Positions 14,133 through 19,828 of a stretch of 24,996 nt of DNA are shown piece after piece. The notes below the pieces were generated by a model. That model was not told the DNA's origin. It saw nothing but the letters and a program-made list of their open reading frames with translations, and ran no database searches. Position numbers and translations under genes: made by a program. Each line of letters opens with the position of its first letter. The stretch's first letter is position 1. This DNA is from JAJNBA01 sp035512775 (GTDB lineage: Bacteria > Actinomycetota > UBA4738 > HRBIN12), in assembly GCA_035512775.1 (NCBI GenBank), contig DATKDI010000044.1, forward strand, positions 1-24,996, read 5' to 3'.

Positions 14133-15190
14133 GGCTGGCTCGTCTCGGGCTCGTGCTCGGTGTCCTCGTCACCGCGTGCGAGAGGAGCACGACGCAGGCC
14201 CCGCCGCCCCTGGACCCGCCACCGGTGGAGTCCAGCCAGGGCGGCGAGGCTTGCTCGGACACGGAGATCGACGGAGCCGCGGTGTCGAGGTTCACGACGG
14301 ATGGGTCGTGCTTGCCCGGCGATGTCATGGTCCTGTACCGCTGCGCGCCCACGGCGGTGCCGGTCCTGCGCGTCTCGTCCGTCGCGGGTCCCGCCCAGTT
14401 CCTCGGAGGGCCGTTCGCGGTGCCGGTGGAGACGTTGCCGGCGAACGTGCGCCTGGCGGGGGAGAGCGACGACGCGGAGGTCTTGATCGCCGACCCGCCG
14501 CCGCGCAGCTCGCCGCCGGCATCACCCGACTCGGCGAGCCCGTCGCTCGAAGACAGCCCCGAGCCACGGATGGAGCCGCTCGTGTACGTCCGCGGCGGTG
14601 GCGTGACGGAGCGATGGCTCCGGCTCGACGGGCGCCGGTCGCTCGACGACCCGCCGACCGTGTGGTTGATCGGCGATTCGATCCTGGACGGCGGTCGCGA
14701 TGGGGTCGAGGCGGGGCTGTCCGAGTGGAACGTGACGCTCGACGCCGAGGTGGGACGGCCGTCCTCCTCCGGCGTCGCGCTCGCGACCGACGCGGCCGAG
14801 CAGGATGCCGACGTCGTGGTGATGGAGCTCGGCACGAATGACTCCTCCACAGAGGCCTTCGGCGACTACCTGGTCGAGACGCTCGACGTCCTCAGGACGA
14901 CTCCGTTCGTGATCTGGCAGACCGCGACGGGCCCTGCGGACGGAACGAGTATCCCGGCCGTCAACGGGACGATCCGAGAGGTGGTGCCGACCTACCCGAA
15001 CGTCGCGATCGCCGACTGGGAGGCGTTCGTGCCCGAGGACGCGCTGCAGGACGATGGGATCCATCCCGACGAAGGCTTCGAGCACCTGGAGTCGGAGCTC
15101 TTGCTCCCTTTGCTCTCCGAGTGGCGAGCCGCCCTCGAGAACGAGGGAGCGACTTCGTGCGGACGAGAGGTCGTGCGCGAGACGGCGTGA
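14129..15190 (+). CDS. SGNH/GDSL hydrolase lipoprotein
   Basis: A 353-aa secreted hydrolase. From GTG 14129 the signal peptide LARLGLVLGVLVTAC ends in a lipobox with Cys17, so the mature protein should be lipid-anchored outside the membrane. A proline/serine-rich spacer (PPPRSSPPASPDSASPS) lies ahead of the catalytic domain. SGNH blocks are visible: block I LIGDSILDGG (Ser184), block III ELGTNDSS and block V DGIHPDEG (Asp/His). The domain may de-acylate glycans, cell-wall polymers or lipids. GTG overlaps the HAD stop by 4 nt, so the HAD phosphatase and this hydrolase are probably made together, pointing to envelope lipid or polymer work (inference). Confidence 0.9.
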   Translation: MRLARLGLVLGVLVTACERSTTQAPPPLDPPPVESSQGGEACSDTEIDGAAVSRFTTDGSCLPGDVMVLYRCAPTAVPVLRVSSVAGPAQFLGGPFAVPVETLPANVRLAGESDDAEVLIADPPPRSSPPASPDSASPSLEDSPEPRMEPLVYVRGGGVTERWLRLDGRRSLDDPPTVWLIGDSILDGGRDGVEAGLSEWNVTLDAEVGRPSSSGVALATDAAEQDADVVVMELGTNDSSTEAFGDYLVETLDVLRTTPFVIWQTATGPADGTSIPAVNGTIREVVPTYPNVAIADWEAFVPEDALQDDGIHPDEGFEHLESELLLPLLSEWRAALENEGATSCGREVVRETA

Positions 15191-15211
15191 TCCCGATCCG
15201 GACGTGAGAGA

Positions 15212-15334
15212 GCGGGAGGAGCAGGTATCAAGCGTCTCGTCTGCATCTTGCTCGGGCCGCCGGACCTGACGTGGCCCGGGGGCCTGGGCATGCCTCCCGC
15301 GGCAAGACTCGCGCGTGGGTTCTGCTCCCCCCGC
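15212..15334 (-). ncRNA. Structured RNA candidate, SRP-RNA-like (uncertain)
   Basis: On the minus strand GCGGGGGGAGCAG (15334-15322) pairs over 13 bp with CTGCTCCTCCCGC (15224-15212). Inside, GTCTTGC (15308-15302) pairs over 7 bp with GCAAGAT (15251-15245), and CGGGCC (15278-15273) with GGCCCG (15258-15253). The two outer helices each contain one G-U pair on this strand that would be an A-C mismatch on the other, which favours minus-strand RNA. The apex region reads GTCAGGTCCGG (15270-15260) then GAGCAAG and GCAGACGAGACGC, recalling bacterial SRP RNA, but the expected GGAA-type tetraloop is replaced. A -10-like TATCGA (15349-15344) lies at a suitable distance. It could also be an unnamed RNA or a processed terminator structure. 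Confidence 0.35.
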
Positions 15335-15396
15335 AGCTACCTCTCGATAGCGCCTTCGACGCTACACCCGTCGGATCGAAGACCGCAAACGACCGA

Positions 15397-15651
15397 TCAG
15401 GAACCCGACGCCGCCGGATGCTCCAGCAGGTCGGCGAGCCGCTCGGCGCGGTCGGCTGCCTCCAGGGGCATGCCCGAGGACACCGCGCGCGCGATGAGGA
15501 GGAGCTCCCGCTCGACGGTGGGAGCCATGCGGCCGGGCCGCCGCTGGACGACCGAATCGAGACGGCCCACCGCATGCTCCAGGCGACGCATCACGGCGAC
15601 CTCGGGGCTCCGCCGGTCCCGGTAGTCCTCGAGCGAGACGATCTCTCCCAT
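15397..15651 (-). CDS. Hypothetical 84-aa helical protein
   Basis: The protein starts MGEIVSLEDYRDRR at ATG 15651 and is predicted almost wholly helical, with EVAVMRRLEHAVGRLDSVVQ and ERELLLIARAVSSGM segments and a final AERLADLLEHPAASGS. The opening resembles the N-terminal tag of many small bacterial proteins that begin with a short strand before a helix, but I recognise no family. No signal peptide, cysteine or metal motif is seen. It lies 50 nt after the BNR gene on the same strand and is likely the last gene of that operon. Confidence 0.6.
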   Translation of the reverse strand: MGEIVSLEDYRDRRSPEVAVMRRLEHAVGRLDSVVQRRPGRMAPTVERELLLIARAVSSGMPLEAADRAERLADLLEHPAASGS

Positions 15652-15701
15652 TACCCCATGATGAGGGGCGCCTCTGACATCCCTCGGAGGTCGGGCGTTC
15701 G

Positions 15702-16772
15702 TTAGGCGACGCGGACCGAATTCACCGGCGCGAGGTGCTCCCGGACGGTGAACCAGGACGCCCCCGCGTCGCCCGACCCGAACACGTCCCCGGACGTGGC
15801 TCCGAAGTAGAGGCCCAGGCCGCGTCCCTCGCCCTCGCGGTCGAACGCCTGCCGCAGGATCGTGAGGTAGGCCCCGTCCTGGGGGAGCCCGTCGCTCAGA
15901 GAGGTCCAGCTTTCCCCGGCGTCGCGCGTCCCGAACACGCGAACCCGCCCATCCACGGTGACGCGGTCGGTGTCGGCGACCAAGGGGATCACGAAGGCGG
16001 AGTCCGGGTCCGCGGGATCGAGCACCACCGGGAAGCCGAAGTCCGCGGGCAACCCTTCGGCGATCGAGTTCCACGTCTGGCCCGCGTCATCGCTCCGGTA
16101 CACGCCGCCATGGAACTGCATGAAGAGTCGCTCGGGACGGAGGGGTGCTCGGTGCATGTTGTGGACGCAGAGGTCGATCGTGTCTCCCTGTGAGTCCTCC
16201 GGAACGTAGCGGGGCACGAGACCGGCGTTGCCGTGACGCCACGTCTCTCCGGCATCGTCGCTCAGCCACACACCCACCGCCGAGATCCCGATCGCGAGTC
16301 GCTTCGGATCCCCCGGCCACGTCGCGATCGAATGCAGACAGAGGCCTCCTGCCCCCGGCTGCCACGAGCTTCGGGTCGGCTGATCCCACATGGCTCTGTT
16401 CAGCTCCCACGTGAGACCGCCGTCGGTCGAGGCGAACAGCGCCGCGGGAGCGACGCCCGCATACATGAGCCCGTCAGCCTCACCCGGGCGGATCGACCAG
16501 ATCCGTTCGAGTGACCAATCGTCGCCTTCGGGGAACGCGAGACCTGTGGTCTGCTCCCAGTCGCCACCCGGATCGTCGGTGTACATCACGCGCGGGCCGT
16601 AGTGCCCGGACGTCACGGACGCGAAGTAGCGCCCCGAGCGGGGATCCCGGATCGCGAACTCCACCGCGTCACCCGGGAACGCGCGCGCGGAGACCTCGAA
16701 CGGCTTCTCCGCCCCCGGGTCTCCTTCGAGCGCGAACAGGCCCTTCTTCGTGCCCACCAACAGCTCGGTCAT
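15702..16772 (-). CDS. BNR/Asp-box repeat beta-propeller protein (sialidase/VPS10-like fold)
   Basis: A 356-aa protein with at least five Asp-box motifs (S-x-D-x-G-x-x-W): STDGGLTW, SDDAGETW, SDDAGQTW, TRDAGESW and SGDAGASW, spaced as blades of a beta-propeller. It begins directly MTELLVGTKKGLFALEGD with no signal peptide, so it is probably cytoplasmic, unlike true sialidases. The Arg triad and FRIP motif of sialidases are not evident, so catalysis is doubtful. ATG 16772 is preceded by AGGAGG at ideal spacing; this site lies inside the end of the MoaD-like gene, and the two overlap by 4 nt. The tight coupling suggests the propeller and the ubiquitin-like protein work together (inference). Confidence 0.85.
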   Translation of the reverse strand: MTELLVGTKKGLFALEGDPGAEKPFEVSARAFPGDAVEFAIRDPRSGRYFASVTSGHYGPRVMYTDDPGGDWEQTTGLAFPEGDDWSLERIWSIRPGEADGLMYAGVAPAALFASTDGGLTWELNRAMWDQPTRSSWQPGAGGLCLHSIATWPGDPKRLAIGISAVGVWLSDDAGETWRHGNAGLVPRYVPEDSQGDTIDLCVHNMHRAPLRPERLFMQFHGGVYRSDDAGQTWNSIAEGLPADFGFPVVLDPADPDSAFVIPLVADTDRVTVDGRVRVFGTRDAGESWTSLSDGLPQDGAYLTILRQAFDREGEGRGLGLYFGATSGDVFGSGDAGASWFTVREHLAPVNSVRVA

Positions 16773-17035
16773 CTCGAACCTCCTGATATCGAGGGGAGGA
16801 CGTGCAACGTCGCGTCAGGTGCGACGCGCGCGTCCTCCCTCACACGTTCCCCATCCACGAAGACGTTCAGGTGGCGCCGAACGCGTCCGTGCTCGTCCAA
16901 GACCCACCCGGCGATCTTCGGGTGTCGATGTTCGAGCTCGCGCAAGACCTGACCGACCGAAGCACCGTCGATCGTGATCTCCCGGTTCCCTCCGGCCAGG
17001 TCCTTCAGCGGGGCTCGCAGCTTGATGACAGCCAT
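16769..17035 (-). CDS. MoaD/ThiS-family ubiquitin-like protein
   Basis: An 88-aa beta-grasp protein: MAVIKLRAPLKDLAGGNREI, then VGQVLRELEHRHPKIAGWVL, then HLNVFVDGERVREDARVAPD, and LHVLPSISGGSR. MoaD, ThiS and CysO carry sulfur as a thiocarboxylate on a C-terminal Gly-Gly. Here the Gly-Gly is followed by Ser-Arg, so activation would need removal of two residues, or the protein does not carry sulfur at all. The two glycine codons (GGA GGT) form part of the Shine-Dalgarno of the next gene. It starts 10 nt after the upstream SRPBCC stop. No moeB/thiF-like activating enzyme is in the window. Confidence 0.85.
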   Translation of the reverse strand: MAVIKLRAPLKDLAGGNREITIDGASVGQVLRELEHRHPKIAGWVLDEHGRVRRHLNVFVDGERVREDARVAPDATLHVLPSISGGSR

Positions 17036-17045
17036 GGTCCCGAGC

Positions 17046-17522
17046 CTATCCGGCGGCCGCGACGAAGCGCTCGAGAGGGAGCTGCCATCCGCCGTCGTGA
17101 CCCTCGCGCGCCTCCGCAGCCCGTGCGCCGAGCTTGTCCCATCCCCGATGCTCGAGAGACACGAGCGTCCCGTCTCCGTTCGGGGCGAAGCGGATCTCGA
17201 CCTCGGTCGGAGGTTCTGGCCTGTCGTTCGGCTTCCATGCGAGCACGATCCGGGCGGGAGGCTCGTGGGCGAGCACCTCAGCCCAGACCCCTTCGACGCC
17301 CTCGGAGGTGACCTCGTAGAGACGACCACCGGCACGAGGCTCGAAGACGACCCGCTCCACCTTGACGCCGTCGCCGTACTGCTCGTCGGCCGCTCGCGAG
17401 AAGACCTCCACGGGCCACCATCGGTCGATGTGCCCGGTGAAGAGTCGGAACGCCTCCTCTGCTGTTCGACCGACGTGGACACGCTTGCGGACCGGTTCGA
17501 ACATCGCTTCCTCTGCCGTCAT
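17046..17522 (-). CDS. SRPBCC (Ahsa1/START-like) domain protein
   Basis: A 158-aa Bet v1-like fold protein of the Activator-of-Hsp90 (AHSA1) type. Visible elements are FEPVRKRVHVGRTAEEAFRLFT, HIDRWWPVEVFSR, the strand ERVVFEPRAGGRLYE, GVWAEVLAHEPPARIVLAWK, and the end HRGWDKLG with GGWQLPLERFVAA. These proteins bind hydrophobic ligands in a deep pocket; in bacteria they are very often encoded beside an ArsR regulator, as here. ATG 17522 has AAGGGGG about 7 nt upstream and overlaps the stop of the 40-aa ORF by 4 nt. The ligand is unknown. Confidence 0.9.
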   Translation of the reverse strand: MTAEEAMFEPVRKRVHVGRTAEEAFRLFTGHIDRWWPVEVFSRAADEQYGDGVKVERVVFEPRAGGRLYEVTSEGVEGVWAEVLAHEPPARIVLAWKPNDRPEPPTEVEIRFAPNGDGTLVSLEHRGWDKLGARAAEAREGHDGGWQLPLERFVAAAG

Positions 17523-17641
17523 CGCTGCCCCCTTCGGTGCCGAGCGGATGCGCGGCGACATCCCTTCAGTGCTCGGACGATCTCTTCCCGGCGAGCACGT
17601 TGCAGTTCCCTGCCCATCTCCGGATGCACAGGACCGATCAT
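17519..17641 (-). CDS. 40-aa arginine-rich small protein between ArsR and SRPBCC genes
   Basis: The frame MIGPVHPEMGRELQRARREE then a basic tail KGCRRASARHRRGQR is only 40 codons long. It is bounded by 4-nt overlaps on both sides: its ATG (17641) overlaps the ArsR stop, and its stop overlaps the ATG of the SRPBCC gene. That arrangement strongly suggests a real translated gene or at least a coupling leader. It should form one amphipathic helix followed by a basic tail that could bind nucleic acid or membrane phosphates. No family is recognised. Confidence 0.6.
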   Translation of the reverse strand: MIGPVHPEMGRELQRARREEIVRALKGCRRASARHRRGQR

Positions 17642-17988
17642 CGCTTCCCCCTTCCCGTCGAGCCCGAGGGCACCGACTCCACGTACTCCTTGAACGCGGC
17701 GAGGCGCCGATCCCACAACGCGCCGATCGCGCGCATCCAGGCCTCCGCCTCGGCGAAGGGCTGGGTGCGAAGCTCGTAGCGGGTCTCGCGGCCGACATGC
17801 GTGGAGACCGCGAGACCCGCCTGCTCCAGCGACTCGAAATGCTTCGCGATCGCTTGACGCGTGACCGGGATCCGCTTCGCGAGCTCGGTCGCGGTGAGCG
17901 GGCCGTCCTTCGACAGCTCGTGCACGACCCGGCGCCGGGTCGGGTCGGCGAGTGCCGCGAAGACCGCCCCTGCGGGATCATCCGTCAC
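17638..17988 (-). CDS. ArsR-family winged-helix repressor
   Basis: A 116-aa ArsR/SmtB-type regulator. The winged helix is plain: AVFAALADPTRRRVVHEL, GPLTATELAKRIPVTRQAIAKHFESLEQAGL and STHVGRETRYELR, followed by a C-terminal helix AEAWMRAIGALWDRRLAAFK. The ELCVCDL-type metal site of ArsR/SmtB sensors is absent and there is no cysteine, so it is a non-metal member of the kind paired with SRPBCC proteins. GTG 17988 overlaps the stop of the upstream SRPBCC gene. It probably represses its own operon through the two GCAAC-N6-GTTGC palindromes at 18423-18465. Confidence 0.93.
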   Translation of the reverse strand: MTDDPAGAVFAALADPTRRRVVHELSKDGPLTATELAKRIPVTRQAIAKHFESLEQAGLAVSTHVGRETRYELRTQPFAEAEAWMRAIGALWDRRLAAFKEYVESVPSGSTGRGKR

Positions 17989-18410
17989 GCGGCCTCCAGG
18001 TATGCCTTCAGCTCGCCGAGCTCCTTCGCCCAGCCTCCGTCGTTGTCGTGCCAGGCGGACTCACGCTTCTCCTCGCGAAGCTTCGAGAAGCCGCTCTCGA
18101 CGACGAGGACGCGCGTCCCGCCTTCGACCGCCTCGAGCGTGAACTCCACCGACGTCTCCGTCGAGTCGGATCCGGCGCCGTGCCAGCGGAAGACGAAGCG
18201 GGAGGGCTCCTCCACGACCTGGACCGTGCCGTCGTCGAACCCGCCATCCTGCCACTCGAACCTGATCGCGCCGCCCGGCCGCAGATCGATCTGGGCGATC
18301 TTGTCCGGAAACCACCGAAGGAGGTGGTCCGCTTCGGTGATCGGTCGCCATACCCGCTCACGGGGAGCCTCGACGACGACCTCGCGCCTGACCTCGTCTG
18401 GGATCTTCAG
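17985..18410 (-). CDS. SRPBCC (Ahsa1-type) domain protein, first gene of the ArsR operon
   Basis: A 141-aa START-like protein: KIPDEVRREVVVEAPRERVW, ITEADHLLRWFPDKIAQIDL, RPGGAIRFEW, VEEPSRFVFRWHG, and the terminal HDNDGGWAKELGELKAYLE. The frame is open to ATG 18500, but that start would put the operon promoter inside the gene. The likely start is CTG 18410: AGGAGG (18417-18422) stands 6 nt upstream and the protein then begins like its relatives. No ATG, GTG or TTG lies in frame between the promoter and the conserved region. It is followed by ArsR with a GTGA overlap. The ligand and physiological role are unknown. Confidence 0.85.
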   Translation of the reverse strand: MKIPDEVRREVVVEAPRERVWRPITEADHLLRWFPDKIAQIDLRPGGAIRFEWQDGGFDDGTVQVVEEPSRFVFRWHGAGSDSTETSVEFTLEAVEGGTRVLVVESGFSKLREEKRESAWHDNDGGWAKELGELKAYLEAA

Positions 18411-18416
18411 CTCAAC

Positions 18417-18422
18417 CCTCCT
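18417..18422 (-). promoter_or_regulatory. Strong ribosome binding site that points to a CTG start
   Basis: AGGAGG on the minus strand is separated from CTG 18410-18408 by GTTGAG, the ideal 6 nt. No ATG, GTG or TTG is present in the SRPBCC frame at this place. Confidence 0.6.
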
Positions 18423-18438
18423 GCAACTGTTCGGTTGC
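18423..18438. promoter_or_regulatory. Putative ArsR operator 2
   Basis: GCAACTGTTCGGTTGC has the form GCAAC-N6-GTTGC. It lies between the -10 box and the ribosome site, over the expected transcription start, and ends right beside the AGGAGG site. Its centre is 27 bp from that of operator 1. Confidence 0.6.
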
Positions 18439-18442
18439 GCGA

Positions 18443-18472
18443 ATGTTATGCAACTTAAGAGTTGCTTGTCAA
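18443..18472 (-). promoter_or_regulatory. Promoter of the ArsR/SRPBCC operon
   Basis: On the minus strand a perfect TTGACA (18472-18467) is followed after 17-18 bp by ATAACA/TAACAT (18449-18443). The spacer consists almost wholly of the operator-1 palindrome, so repressor binding would block RNA polymerase. Confidence 0.7.
18450..18465. promoter_or_regulatory. Putative ArsR operator 1
   Basis: GCAACTTAAGAGTTGC has perfect 6-bp arms (GCAACT/AGTTGC) and shares the GCAAC-N6-GTTGC pattern with operator 2. It sits exactly between the -35 and -10 boxes. Confidence 0.65.
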
Positions 18473-18582
18473 GTGCGGCCCGGTGGTCCACGGTGCTCAT
18501 CGCTCCTCGGCGAGATGTAAGAGATCCGCAAGGGCACCGTTCGCTGTCGGCTATGGGTCACTCCGGAGACTGAAGGGCGAGC

Positions 18583-18601
18583 GGTGGCGAGACGCGCCAC
18601 C
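18583..18601 (+). promoter_or_regulatory. Hairpin in the leader of the secreted-protein gene
   Basis: GGTGGCG (18583-18589) pairs perfectly with CGCCACC (18595-18601) around AGACG, 23 nt before ATG 18625. It could affect leader stability or translation; it does not cover the GGGAGGGG ribosome site. Confidence 0.35.
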
Positions 18602-18624
18602 CCGGATCCCGGGAGGGGATGTCC

Positions 18625-19059
18625 ATGAAGAGAACGATGCTCACGATCGCGGCGGGTGTCGTGCTGGCTGTGGTCCCTGGAGCGGCATCGGCTGGCGTGA
18701 GTGGCCCGGCCTTCTATGTGAACGGCACGGTCTACCGCACGGTGGGGACGCCGACAGACCTCTCCGGCAGCGGCGCGCCGGTTCATTCCTTCGACACGAT
18801 CTACGAGTTCTTCGGAGCTCAGCTGAACGTGGCGACCGCCGCACCCGGAGATGTCGGGTACAACGGAGGCCGCTGGCTCGTGCAGGGGCTCGGATGGAAC
18901 TCGACGTACGAGGATGCCGTCATCGAACACGGGGGCGCCAACGGTGTGATCGACACGAACGCCGAGATCACCGCCGTCCTCGCGGATGTTGGAGACGGCG
19001 GGGCGACGACCAGCGTGGTCAAGTCGTTCGTGTGCCCGGTCATCAAACTGCGGGGTTAG
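18625..19059 (+). CDS. Secreted protein of unknown family
   Basis: A 144-aa protein with a clear Sec signal peptide: MKRTMLTIAAGVVLAVVPG then AASA, with cleavage expected before GVSG. The mature part is small, glycine/asparagine-rich and probably all-beta: FYVNGTVYRTVGTPTDLSG, FDTIYEFFGAQ, RWLVQGLGWNSTYE, then VVKSFVCPVIKLRG with a single cysteine. ATG 18625 is chosen because GGGAGGGG is well spaced before it; ATG 18619 in the same frame overlaps that site. The gene stands alone, divergent from the ArsR operon, and ends at a hairpin terminator. No function can be assigned. Confidence 0.8.
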   Translation: MKRTMLTIAAGVVLAVVPGAASAGVSGPAFYVNGTVYRTVGTPTDLSGSGAPVHSFDTIYEFFGAQLNVATAAPGDVGYNGGRWLVQGLGWNSTYEDAVIEHGGANGVIDTNAEITAVLADVGDGGATTSVVKSFVCPVIKLRG

Positions 19060-19079
19060 TCCAGCTGCATCGCCGCGGC

Positions 19080-19109
19080 GGGCCGGCGCCCTGGATCGGG
19101 CGCCGGCCC
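19080..19109 (+). terminator. Hairpin terminator after the secreted-protein gene
   Basis: GGGCCGGCGCCC (19080-19091) and GGGCGCCGGCCC (19098-19109) form a perfect 12-bp stem with a TGGATC loop, 20 nt after the stop codon. No T-run follows, as is common at high G+C. Confidence 0.65.
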
Positions 19110-19144
19110 TGGCCGTTCCGGCGCGAGGGGGAGAGGATGGTGGG

Positions 19145-19828
19145 ATGAGCGACGGCCACGTGCTGATCGTGGACGACGAGGCGATCGTTCGCGACGTCCT
19201 CACCCGCTACCTCGAGAGAGAGGGGTTCCAGGTCGACGCCGCAGCCGACGGAGAGGCTGCGCTCGAGATCGCGGCCCGTTCCCGTCCCGACATCGTGGTG
19301 CTCGACCTGATGCTCCCGAAGGTGGACGGACTCGAGGTGTTCCGCCGTCTCCGCGATCTTTGGGACGTACCGGTCGTGATGCTCACGGCGAAGGGGGAGG
19401 AGATCGACCGCCTCGTCGGTCTCGAGCTCGGTGCGGACGATTACGTCTCGAAGCCGTTCTCCCCCCGGGAAGTGGTCGCGCGGATCCGCGCCATCCTCCG
19501 GCGGAGCGAGCGCGGAGCCCGCGACGGGGCCTCGCTCGTGATGGGCCGCCTTGAGATCGACCGTGATCGTCGAGAGGTCCGCCGCGATGCGGCTTCGCTG
19601 CACCTGACGCGGAAGGAGTACGACCTCCTGGAGCTGCTGGCGTCACATCCCGGTCGCACGTTCACGAGAACGGATCTCCTCGAGAAGGTATGGGACTTCG
19701 CGTGGGACGGTGACTCCTCCACCGTGACGGTGCATATCCGCAGGCTCCGGGAGAAGATCGAGGACGACCCGTCGGAGCCGCGGCACCTGGTGACCGTGTG
19801 GGGCGTCGGCTACCGGTTCGAGCCGTGA
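19145..19828 (+). CDS. OmpR/PhoB-family response regulator
   Basis: A 227-aa two-domain regulator. The receiver has the acidic pair IVDDE (Asp10, Asp11), phospho-acceptor Asp54 in VVLDLMLPKVDG, the Thr in VVMLTAKGEE, and Lys103 in YVSKPF. The C-terminal winged helix shows LTRKEYDLLELLASHPGRTF, DLLEKVWDFAWDGDSSTVTV and HIRRLREKIEDDPSEPRHLV plus WGVGYRFEP. It activates or represses genes when phosphorylated by its kinase, encoded immediately downstream with a GTGA overlap. ATG 19145 follows a purine-rich GGTGGG. Target genes are unknown. Confidence 0.95.
   Translation: MSDGHVLIVDDEAIVRDVLTRYLEREGFQVDAAADGEAALEIAARSRPDIVVLDLMLPKVDGLEVFRRLRDLWDVPVVMLTAKGEEIDRLVGLELGADDYVSKPFSPREVVARIRAILRRSERGARDGASLVMGRLEIDRDRREVRRDAASLHLTRKEYDLLELLASHPGRTFTRTDLLEKVWDFAWDGDSSTVTVHIRRLREKIEDDPSEPRHLVTVWGVGYRFEP

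Noticed and set aside
18411..18500. N-terminal extension of the first SRPBCC protein to ATG 18500
   Set aside because: These codons are the promoter, operators and ribosome site; the conserved domain begins only after CTG 18410.
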